Made by a program: the position numbers and the translations under genes. Below, piece after piece: positions 26,091-32,549 of a DNA stretch of 32,549 bases (its first letter is position 1; each line of letters opens with the position of its first letter). The stretch is from Comamonadaceae bacterium. Lineage in GTDB: Bacteria; Pseudomonadota; Gammaproteobacteria; Burkholderiales; Burkholderiaceae_C. The stretch covers positions 1 through 32,549 of the forward strand of contig CANBVJ010000039.1 of the NCBI GenBank assembly GCA_947372865.1, given 5' to 3'. Under the pieces are notes generated by a model. The model searched no databases. It was not told the DNA's origin and saw only the letters and a program-made list of their open reading frames with translations.

Positions 26091-27023
26091 TCAGGCCGCG
26101 CGCAGCGAATAGCCAATGCGCGGGAAATGCACATGCACCACGCCGGCGCGCGGGTCTTCGCGGCGCAGGGTGTAGCGGGTGCGGGTGGCAGCCAGCAAGA
26201 CGCCTTCGGTGGGCTCTTGGCCAAAGGTTTCGGCAGAAATGGTCACAGTGCTGCCCAAGGGAATGCCATGTTCGTCCTGGAACACGGTGTCTGGGGCCAA
26301 AGCCAGTGGCTCACTGGCGGCGCACAGGGCAATGGCCTGCTCGGCGCTGAACTTTTCCATGCTGCCGTGGCCCAGGGCGGCCATGCGGTCCATCCAGGCC
26401 AGCACCGAAGGCGTAGCGTTCAGAATGTGGGCCATTACCGGCACGCAGTGGCGGGTAAACCACAGCGGGTGGTAGGCGGCAAAGTCGGCCACGCAGGGCG
26501 CGCTGCCCAGCAAAAAGTCTTGGTGGTCCAGCATATGGGCCAAGCGGCGCAAATACGATTTGTAGCTGGCGGTGGCGTCCGCCGGGCGGCTGCGCGTCAT
26601 GCCCGCAGACATGGCGCCCCGGTCGGCGGCAAAGGCTTTGGCGGCCTCGGGTGGCGCGTCGGCAAACAAGGCGGCTGCCCCCTTGGGGCCCAGGTTGTAG
26701 GCCATGGCGGCCCAAAACAGCGTGGTGTCGGCCCACTGCGCCAGCACCCGCGCCACGCCCTTGGACGCCTCGGGGTACAGCGTGGGTTGGGGCTGCACGT
26801 GGTCTAGCACCTCGCACATGAGCGCGGTGTCGCAGTACATGTCGGCGCCGATTTGCAAAAACGGCGTCTTGCGGTAACCGCCGGTCAGGGCCAGCACATC
26901 GGGCTTGGGCAAGATGCGCGGCACCACCACCGATTTCCAGGCCAGGGCCTTGTAGCCCAGCACCAGGCGCACTTTTTCAGAAAACGGCGAGCTGGGGTAG
27001 TGGTGAAGAATCAGGTCAGACAT
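26091..27023 (-). CDS. Glutathione S-transferase-family protein with C-terminal extension
   Basis: This 310-residue protein begins with a GST thioredoxin-like domain (about 3-80; LILHHYPSSPFSEKVRLVLG, with the Ser-Pro-Phe-Ser turn at the glutathione site and the cis-proline block RKTPFLQIGADMYCDTALM). An alpha-helical GST C-domain (to about 225) follows, ending in a region with DFLLGSAPCVADFAAYHPLW. A further beta-rich segment of about 85 residues (from about SEPLALAPDTVFQDEHGIPLGSTV) is not part of ordinary GSTs. AGAGG lies before the ATG. The gene sits between an SDR and an acyl-CoA dehydrogenase. Its function is probably detoxification or isomerisation of an electrophile in the same pathway. 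Confidence 0.85.
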   Translation of the reverse strand: MSDLILHHYPSSPFSEKVRLVLGYKALAWKSVVVPRILPKPDVLALTGGYRKTPFLQIGADMYCDTALMCEVLDHVQPQPTLYPEASKGVARVLAQWADTTLFWAAMAYNLGPKGAAALFADAPPEAAKAFAADRGAMSAGMTRSRPADATASYKSYLRRLAHMLDHQDFLLGSAPCVADFAAYHPLWFTRHCVPVMAHILNATPSVLAWMDRMAALGHGSMEKFSAEQAIALCAASEPLALAPDTVFQDEHGIPLGSTVTISAETFGQEPTEGVLLAATRTRYTLRREDPRAGVVHVHFPRIGYSLRAA

Positions 27024-27056
27024 AAGTGCCTCTTAAATCAATAGCTTGGAAAAAAT

Positions 27057-28739
27057 TCAGCGCGGCATGGCGCGGCGGATGATGGAGTCAAAGTCCACGT
27101 CGCTGCCCAGGGTGCCAAAGCTGTAACCCCAGTCGCCGCCCAGGCGCGAATCGCAAAAGGCACTAAATATGGCAGCCGGGGCGCTTTGCTGCAAGAGCGC
27201 GGCCTGCACCGTCAGCGCCACGTCTTGCGCCAGGCGCCGGGCCTGCACTTCGTTGGCCAGCAGCTCCACCCGCGTGGGCAAGGAGTCAATCATGCGGTCC
27301 AGCGCCGAGTGGGCGCCGCGTGCCGGGGCCAGCTCTTGCGCCAGGGCCTGGGCCACGTCGCCCTTGCGCAGGGCGCGCAGCAGGTCCAGCGCCATGATGT
27401 TGCCCGCGCCTTCCCAAATCGAGTTGAGCGGCATTTCGCGGTAGATGCGCGCCATGGTGCCCAAACCGCCCTCTTCCACATAGCCGTTGCCGCCCATGCA
27501 TTCCATGGCCTCTTGGCCAAAAGCGCTGCCGCGCTTGCATATCCAGAACTTGGCAATGGGTGTGAGCACGCGCGCAATCAGGCGCTCAAAGCTGTCGCCC
27601 GTATTGTCAAAAGCACGCGCCAGACGCATGGACAAGGCGGTGGCGGCTTCGCTCTCCAGTGCCAGGTCGGCCAGCACGTTGCGCATCAAGGGTTGGTCCA
27701 TCAGGCGCTTGCCAAATGCCTGGCGCTGGGCCGTGTGGTTGAGCGCAATGCTCAAAGCTTGGCGCATCAGCGCGCTGGTGCCCAATGCGCAGTCGAGACG
27801 GGTCATTTCGCCCATTTCCAGAATCTGCGGCACGCCGCGGCCTTCCACGCCCACGAGCCAGGCGCTAGCGTTCAAAAACTCGACTTCCGAGCTGGCGTTG
27901 GCCTTGTTGCCAAGCTTGTCTTTGAGGCGCTGCACGCGCAACTGGTTCAGGCTGCCATCGGGCAGCACGCGGGGCAGAAAAAAGCAGCTCAGGCCGCCGG
28001 GTGACTGCGCCAGCACCAAAAACGCGTCGCACATGGGCGCCGAGAAAAACCATTTGTGGCCCACCAGCTTGAAGCGCTGGCCCCAGGCGTCACTGCCGCA
28101 AGGCGTGGCTTGCGTGGTGTTGGCGCGCACGTCCGAGCCACCCTGCTTCTCGGTCATGCCCATGCCCATGGTCAGGCCGGTTTTTTGGCTGAAGAGTTTG
28201 AGGGCCGGGTCGTAATGCGGGCTGCTCAGGCCAGGCGCCCAATCTTGGTAAATCGCCGCATTGCTGCGCAGCGCGGGCATGACGGCATAGGTCATGGAAA
28301 TCGGGCACAGCGTGGACGATTCCAGCTCGGTGAACATCAAAAACGCGGCCGCGCGGCGCTGGTGCGCGGTCGATGTGCCTGGCTTGGCGTCAAAAAAATC
28401 GATCCACGGGCTGCCGTGCAGGCCGGCTTGCATCGCAGCGGCCATCAGGGCGTGGTAGCTGGGGTGAAATTCGACCTGGTCAATGCGGTTGCCAAAGCGG
28501 TCGTGGCTGCGCAACTGCGGCGTGTGCACATTGGCCAGTTGCGCGTGGGTTTGCATCTCGGCGCTGCCCATTTGCGCGCCCAGGGCGTGCAAATCGGCAG
28601 TATCCAAGCCCGGAGCGTTGAATTTCAGCGCACTTTGCAGGGCCTGGTTGCCGTCAAACAGGTTGTAGTTTTCCAGGTTGAGGGCCTGGTTGAACACTTC
28701 GTGGGTGGCGGCGGTATTCAGGGCTGCGGCGCTGTTCAT
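27057..28739 (-). CDS. Acyl-CoA dehydrogenase, AidB-like
   Basis: This 560-residue flavoprotein of the acyl-CoA dehydrogenase family has the size of AidB (541 residues in E. coli). Conserved points include FLMFTELESSTLCPISMTYA, GMGMTEKQGGSDVRANTTQA, HKWFFSAPMCDAFLVLAQ, RQAFGKRLMDQPLMRNVLADLAL and ECMGGNGYVEEGGL. AidB-like proteins bind FAD and, in E. coli, belong to the adaptive response to alkylation damage, though many homologues may act on acyl-CoAs. The frame runs upstream to 28910, but ATG 28739 with an AAAGG-type site is the likely start. The MDR reductase ends 14 bases upstream. Confidence 0.88.
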   Translation of the reverse strand: MNSAAALNTAATHEVFNQALNLENYNLFDGNQALQSALKFNAPGLDTADLHALGAQMGSAEMQTHAQLANVHTPQLRSHDRFGNRIDQVEFHPSYHALMAAAMQAGLHGSPWIDFFDAKPGTSTAHQRRAAAFLMFTELESSTLCPISMTYAVMPALRSNAAIYQDWAPGLSSPHYDPALKLFSQKTGLTMGMGMTEKQGGSDVRANTTQATPCGSDAWGQRFKLVGHKWFFSAPMCDAFLVLAQSPGGLSCFFLPRVLPDGSLNQLRVQRLKDKLGNKANASSEVEFLNASAWLVGVEGRGVPQILEMGEMTRLDCALGTSALMRQALSIALNHTAQRQAFGKRLMDQPLMRNVLADLALESEAATALSMRLARAFDNTGDSFERLIARVLTPIAKFWICKRGSAFGQEAMECMGGNGYVEEGGLGTMARIYREMPLNSIWEGAGNIMALDLLRALRKGDVAQALAQELAPARGAHSALDRMIDSLPTRVELLANEVQARRLAQDVALTVQAALLQQSAPAAIFSAFCDSRLGGDWGYSFGTLGSDVDFDSIIRRAMPR

Positions 28740-28753
28740 TGTGACCGTGCCTT

Positions 28754-29770
28754 TCAGACCAGCTTGACGAGTTGTTTGCCGAAGTTTTTGCCCTTGAGCA
28801 AGCCCAAAAAGGCCTCGGGCGCGTTTTCCAGGCTCTGGGCAATGCTTTCGCGAGCGCGCAGCTTGCCGTCGGCCACCAGGGCGCCGAGTTCGGCCAGCGC
28901 GGCGGGCCACACTTCCATGTGCTCGCTGACGATAAAGCCTTCAATCTTCAGTCGCTGCATCAAGATCAGCGCGGGTTGCGTAAGAGGCAGGGGCGCGCCG
29001 TTGTAGCCGGCAATCATGCCGCAGACCGCAATGCGGCCAAAGGCGTTCATGCGCGGCAACACGGCGTTAAGCACCATGCCGCCCACGTTCTCAAAGTAGC
29101 CGTCAATGCCATTGGGGCAGGCCGCGGCAATGGCGGCTGACAGGCTGGCGGCGTCGGAATACTCTTTGTAGTCAATGCAAGCGTCAAAGCCGAGTTCATC
29201 GACGGCGTATTTGCATTTTTCAGCGCCCCCGGCAATGCCCACGGTGTGGCAGCCGCGCGCTTTACTCAGAGCGGCAAACGCGCTGCCCACCGCGCCCGTG
29301 GCGGCGCTGACCACCACAGTGTCGCCGGCCTTGGGCGCAATGATGTGCACCAGGCCGTAATAGGCGGTAACACCGGGCATGCCCACCGCGCCCAGGTAGG
29401 CGCTCAGGGGCACATGGCGGGTGTCTACCGCGCGCAGGGCGCCGGGCACGTCGGCGTTGACCACGCTGTATTCCTGCCAGCCGCCCATGCCCACCACTTT
29501 CGTGCCCACGGGGTAGCGCGGGTTGCGCGACTCCACTACTTCGCCCACCGTGCCGCCGCCCATGGTCTGGCCCAGGGCTTGGGGCTGGGCGTAGCTTTTG
29601 GCGTCGTTCATGCGCCCGCGCATGTAAGGGTCCAAGCTCAAAAAGTGGTGGCGCACCAGCACTTCGCCATCCTGCAAGGCCGGGGTTTGGGCCGTGACCA
29701 GCACAAAGTTGCTGGCCTGTGCTTCGCCTGCGGGGCGGTTGTCGAGGTGGATTTGGCGGTTTTCGGGCAT
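28754..29770 (-). CDS. NADP-dependent medium-chain reductase (CurA/YncB-like)
   Basis: This 338-residue member of the medium-chain dehydrogenase/reductase family resembles the prostaglandin reductase/CurA/YncB group. These are zinc-free enzymes that reduce alpha,beta-unsaturated carbonyls with NADPH. DPYMRGRM is at 47-54, the substrate-side GGWQEYSVV around 96-104, and the NADPH turn AATGAVGS at 156-163. The product ENVGG block follows at about 226-230. An AAGAGAC-type ribosome site precedes the ATG. Its neighbours suggest turnover of unsaturated acyl compounds. Confidence 0.9.
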   Translation of the reverse strand: MPENRQIHLDNRPAGEAQASNFVLVTAQTPALQDGEVLVRHHFLSLDPYMRGRMNDAKSYAQPQALGQTMGGGTVGEVVESRNPRYPVGTKVVGMGGWQEYSVVNADVPGALRAVDTRHVPLSAYLGAVGMPGVTAYYGLVHIIAPKAGDTVVVSAATGAVGSAFAALSKARGCHTVGIAGGAEKCKYAVDELGFDACIDYKEYSDAASLSAAIAAACPNGIDGYFENVGGMVLNAVLPRMNAFGRIAVCGMIAGYNGAPLPLTQPALILMQRLKIEGFIVSEHMEVWPAALAELGALVADGKLRARESIAQSLENAPEAFLGLLKGKNFGKQLVKLV

Positions 29771-29787
29771 GGTGGGTCTCTTTTGTT

Positions 29788-30291
29788 TTAGTCGGTGGAA
29801 ATGGTGGCGCTCGGGCTGGTAGGGCCCGCGCCAGACAGCGCATTGGTAGTGCCCGGCGGGCGCTTAAGGAACTTGAAAGTGCCCATGGCACTGGCACAGG
29901 CGCGGCCCTGGGCGTCAAAAATCGTGGACTGGGTAAATGCCATGGTGGCGGTGCGGTGCACCAGCGTGCCGCGCGCCAGCAAGGGCCCCACGGCCGGGTG
30001 CATAAAGCTGGTTTTCATCTCAATGGTCACCACGCCCTGCTCGGGCGAGTCGCTGCGCGCGGCGGTGGCCATGGACACATCGAGCAAGGTCATCAAGGCG
30101 CCGCCGTGCGTAACGCCAAAGGAGTTAAGGTGCTCGGGCAACGCGGTGTAGGTGATCTCGGACTGACCGGACGCAAACTGTGTCAGCTCGAAACCCAGGT
30201 GCCGCACAAACGGAATATCGACCCCAAAACCGGCCAGCGCTTCCCACGAGTTGGCTGCCGCCCCAGTGGGCGGCACAGCGGCTTCAGCCAC
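29788..30291 (-). CDS. PaaI-family hotdog thioesterase (GTG start)
   Basis: This 167-residue hotdog-fold acyl-CoA thioesterase has NSFGVTHGGALMTLLDVSMATAA at about 61-83, with the HGG turn and an Asp in the helix. It begins with GTG at 30291, overlapping the stop of the upstream SDR by 8 bases; no in-frame ATG fits better. No strong ribosome site is seen, so coupling to the SDR is likely. Acyl-CoA hydrolysis in the same pathway as the flanking dehydrogenases is the natural role. Confidence 0.85.
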   Translation of the reverse strand: MAEAAVPPTGAAANSWEALAGFGVDIPFVRHLGFELTQFASGQSEITYTALPEHLNSFGVTHGGALMTLLDVSMATAARSDSPEQGVVTIEMKTSFMHPAVGPLLARGTLVHRTATMAFTQSTIFDAQGRACASAMGTFKFLKRPPGTTNALSGAGPTSPSATISTD

Positions 30292-31075
30292 CGGTGACGA
30301 TGCTCACGCCGCCGTCCACCGCCAGCCACTGGCCGGTGATGTGCTTGCCGGCGTCAGACGCGTACAAGAGGCACAGGCCCTTGAGGTCCTCGTCATCGCC
30401 CAGGCGCTTGAGCGGGGCATGGGCAGCGAGCTTTTCTTCGCCCATGGCTTTTAAGGTGCCGGCCGTCATCTTGCTGGGGAAGAAGCCCGGGCAGATGGCG
30501 TTGACGGTGATGTTGTACTTGCCCCACTCCGCGCCCAGGGTGCGGGTGAAGTTGATGACCGCGCCCTTGGACGTGTTGTAGGCGATGGTGTTCATGCCTT
30601 CGGGGTTGCCGCCCAGGCCGGCGATGGACGCCACGTTGATGATGCGCCCCGAACGGCGGGCAATCATGCTGCGCTTGGCCACGGCCTGGCTGAGCAAGAA
30701 GTAGCCGCGCACATTGAGGTTCATCACCTTGTCCCAGGCGTCCACGGGGTGGTCTTCGGCGGGCGCGCCCCAGGCGGCACCGGCGTTGTTGACCAGGATG
30801 TCGATATCGCCCATGCGGTGCAGGGTTTCGTCCACCAGGCGGGTGATTTCGCTGTCTTTGGCGCAGTCGGCGGCCACCCAGCGGGCGTCAATGCCGGCAG
30901 CTTGCAGTTCGGTCACGGCTTGCTCCAGGTCTTCGGCCTTGCGCGAGGTGATCAACACGCGGGCACCAGCTTCGCCCAAGGCGTGCGCCATTTGCAGGCC
31001 CAGGCCACGGGAGCCACCGGTCACCAAGGCGGTTTTGCCGGTCAAATCAAAAAGCTGCTGGATAGTGCGCGTCAT
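30284..31075 (-). CDS. Short-chain dehydrogenase/reductase (SDR)
   Basis: This 263-residue classical SDR has TGGSRGLG (19-26), NNAG (96-99), Ser150 and Tyr166-x3-Lys170 (YNTSK). The C-terminal part ends QWLAVDGGVSIVTGG, the usual last strand. It probably reduces or oxidises a 3-hydroxyacyl or similar substrate; the exact one is unknown. A GAGGAAC ribosome site precedes the ATG. Its stop overlaps the GTG of the thioesterase. Confidence 0.92.
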   Translation of the reverse strand: MTRTIQQLFDLTGKTALVTGGSRGLGLQMAHALGEAGARVLITSRKAEDLEQAVTELQAAGIDARWVAADCAKDSEITRLVDETLHRMGDIDILVNNAGAAWGAPAEDHPVDAWDKVMNLNVRGYFLLSQAVAKRSMIARRSGRIINVASIAGLGGNPEGMNTIAYNTSKGAVINFTRTLGAEWGKYNITVNAICPGFFPSKMTAGTLKAMGEEKLAAHAPLKRLGDDEDLKGLCLLYASDAGKHITGQWLAVDGGVSIVTGG

Positions 31076-31184
31076 GCGGGTTCCTCAAAAAAACTACAGG
31101 GGTAAAAAAGCAAAAAACGATTGTGCCGCCACCAAGCCGGTAGCGGCTGTCACCACAGCGATACGGCAGCGCTTGAAGCGCCGG

Positions 31185-31409
31185 TTATTCGCCGTGCAGG
31201 CGCGAGCGCACCAGAATCAACGCCACGCCCGAGGCCACTGCCAGCAGGCCGCAAACCAGAGACACGCTTAGGCTGCCGTCCGGGTTGGCGGGCATGAAAT
31301 ACGACAAAACGCTGGTGAGCAGGCCGCCGTAAATCAAGATCCAGGTCCAGCGCTCGATGCGCAGCAGGCGTTTGTCCGTGGTGCCGTTGTATTTTTTGAA
31401 AAAAGCCAT
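31185..31409 (-). CDS. Small membrane protein, 74 residues
   Basis: I do not recognise the family. A basic N-terminal stretch of about 20 residues (KKYNGTTDKRLLRIER) leads into two hydrophobic helices, about 22-40 (WTWILIYGGLLTSVLSYF) and 48-68 (VSLVCGLLAVASGVALILV). A short loop with MPANPDG lies between them. The ATG overlaps the stop of the acyl-CoA dehydrogenase (TGATG), so it is co-translated with it. A role in anchoring or in the membrane environment of the lipid pathway is possible. Confidence 0.72.
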   Translation of the reverse strand: MAFFKKYNGTTDKRLLRIERWTWILIYGGLLTSVLSYFMPANPDGSLSVSLVCGLLAVASGVALILVRSRLHGE

Positions 31410-32549
31410 CAGAAAGCGTCCTCAGGGAAAGTTGCACAAGTCATGTCCCTCGATTGCACCACAGACAACCAAGCGCCGACCTTGGGCAGCTCATAGTGGA
31501 AGAAAAAGCGCGCTGCACCCAAGCGGCCAACGGTGGCGCTCTGCGCCTGCGCGGCGTCAGCGGCCAGCGTGGTGCAAGCCACGTCCAGCCAGATCCAGGC
31601 CAGCACGGTGTGGCCAAAGGCTTGCATATAGGGCACGGCGTTGGCCAGCGCCTCGGTAGGTGCGCCATTGGCCCAGGCGGCTTGTGTGGCAGCGCCCACC
31701 TTGGCCAGCGCTTTGCCCAGGGCGTCGGCGTAGGGCGCCAAGGTGGCGTCGGAAGCGGCGCGCGCCATGGTGGCTTGCATGCGCGCGGCCAGCAGTTGCA
31801 TGCCGCGGCCGTTTTCCATCAACACTTTGCGCCCAAGTAAGTCCATGGCCTGGATGCCGTGGGCGCCTTCGTGGATCATGTTCAGGCGGTTGTCGCGCCA
31901 GTATTGTTCGACCGGAAAATCGCGCGTGTAGCCATAGCCGCCGTGCACCTGGATGGCGAGCGAATTGGCTTCCAGGCACCATTCGCTGGGCCAGCTTTTG
32001 GCAATGGGTGTGAGCACTTCGAGCAGCAGGCGCGCTTCGTCAGCAGCAGCCGCGTCTGCGGTGTGTTGTTCATCCACCAGGCGAGCGCAGTACATGGCCA
32101 GGGCCAGCGCGCCTTCGCCATACGACTTTTGCGCCAGCAGCATGCGTTTGACGTCGCTGTGCTCGATGATGCGCACCTGGGGCTGGGATGCGTCTTTGCC
32201 ACCTGCACTGATGGGTCTTCCTTGGGGGCGATTCTTGGCGTAGTCCAGGCTGGCGTAATAGCCGGCCAGCCCGAGCATGGTGGCGGCAATGCCCACGCCA
32301 ATACGCGCCTCGTTCATCATGTGGAACATGCAGCGCAGGCCCTCGCCGGGTTTACCGACCAAGTAGCCCACGGCGCCAGCGCCGTTGCCAAAGGGGCCGC
32401 CTGACTGTGCGTCAACCGGGTATTTCCCCTCGCCAAAATTGAGCAAGGTGTTGGTCGTGCCGCGCCAGCCCAGCTTGTGGTTCAGACCCGCCAGTGCCAC
32501 ATCGTTGCGCACGCCGTGCAGCTCGCCCTTCGTATTGACCATCTTCTTC
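31409..32549 (-). CDS. Acyl-CoA dehydrogenase, C-terminal part (DmdC/FadE5-like)
   Basis: The gene is cut by the right edge of the window; about 379 codons are present and the frame stays open to the edge. GKPGEGLRCMFHMMNEARIGVGI and SLDYAKNRPQGRP are hallmarks of the large acyl-CoA dehydrogenases that include 3-methylthiopropionyl-CoA dehydrogenase DmdC. QVHGGYGYTRDFPVEQYWRDNRLNMIHEG is the flavin-side loop near the active site. An additional helical C-terminal domain follows, as in that subgroup. Beta-oxidation of a fatty or substituted acyl-CoA is likely. The gene overlaps the small membrane protein gene by one base. Confidence 0.9.
   Translation of the reverse strand, partial: KKMVNTKGELHGVRNDVALAGLNHKLGWRGTTNTLLNFGEGKYPVDAQSGGPFGNGAGAVGYLVGKPGEGLRCMFHMMNEARIGVGIAATMLGLAGYYASLDYAKNRPQGRPISAGGKDASQPQVRIIEHSDVKRMLLAQKSYGEGALALAMYCARLVDEQHTADAAAADEARLLLEVLTPIAKSWPSEWCLEANSLAIQVHGGYGYTRDFPVEQYWRDNRLNMIHEGAHGIQAMDLLGRKVLMENGRGMQLLAARMQATMARAASDATLAPYADALGKALAKVGAATQAAWANGAPTEALANAVPYMQAFGHTVLAWIWLDVACTTLAADAAQAQSATVGRLGAARFFFHYELPKVGAWLSVVQSRDMTCATFPEDAF

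Noticed and set aside
25188..26807. A 539-codon plus-strand frame across the SDR and GST genes
   Set aside because: It is the antisense shadow of two genes with intact catalytic motifs, with the His/Gly/Gln-rich look of non-coding frames.

Overview
The window looks like chromosomal DNA of a Gram-negative betaproteobacterium of the order Burkholderiales, most probably Comamonadaceae (Rhodoferax/Polaromonas/Acidovorax-like). The reasons are the high GC content, the style of the ABC transporter, Asp/Glu racemase and acyl-CoA dehydrogenase genes, and a DUF3138-type outer-membrane protein, a family I know mainly from this group. No rRNA, tRNA, CRISPR array or insertion sequence was recognised. Both ends cut through genes.

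Layout. (1) 1-2408, plus strand: the end of a general L-amino-acid ABC transporter (permease fragment and AapP ATPase), a flavin reductase with a TTG start, and an EamA exporter, closed by a strong bidirectional terminator. (2) 2523-6280: ettA (minus) and the DEAD-box helicase rhlE (plus), diverging from a shared 281-bp region. (3) 6326-8716: a small cupin, a PaaI-type thioesterase, glyoxalase I (gloA) and a second EamA transporter. (4) 8783-10156: a DUF3138 putative porin. (5) 10457-15115: a LysR regulator diverging from an MttB-superfamily methyltransferase and a trimethylamine-dehydrogenase-like flavoprotein. This looks like an inducible pathway for demethylating a methylated amine or betaine. 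(6) 15179-18208, minus strand: an AT-richer accessory island with an EcoRI-type adenine methyltransferase, a DUF262-HNH nuclease coupled to it, and a RelE/HigB-type toxin with its HTH antitoxin. It is the best candidate for a little-described system, a restriction-modification-like or defence module. (7) 18580-24791: an FCD-type GntR regulator diverging from a complete five-gene branched-chain-amino-acid-type ABC importer and an Asp/Glu/hydantoin racemase. The intergenic region shows a promoter whose spacer carries a GntR-like operator. (8) 24902-32549, minus strand: a 56-residue basic protein, then a long run of acyl-CoA/lipid-type enzymes (SDR, GST, AidB-like acyl-CoA dehydrogenase, MDR reductase, PaaI thioesterase, SDR, small membrane protein, DmdC-like acyl-CoA dehydrogenase cut by the window edge).

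How the parts work together. Regions 5 and 7 each pair a divergent regulator with catabolic or transport genes, so they are probably substrate-inducible nutrient modules. Region 8 reads as one or two operons for acyl-CoA turnover. Region 6 is unrelated to its metabolic neighbours and looks acquired: it sits between two metabolic modules, and its promoter region is only about 28% GC over 60 bases.
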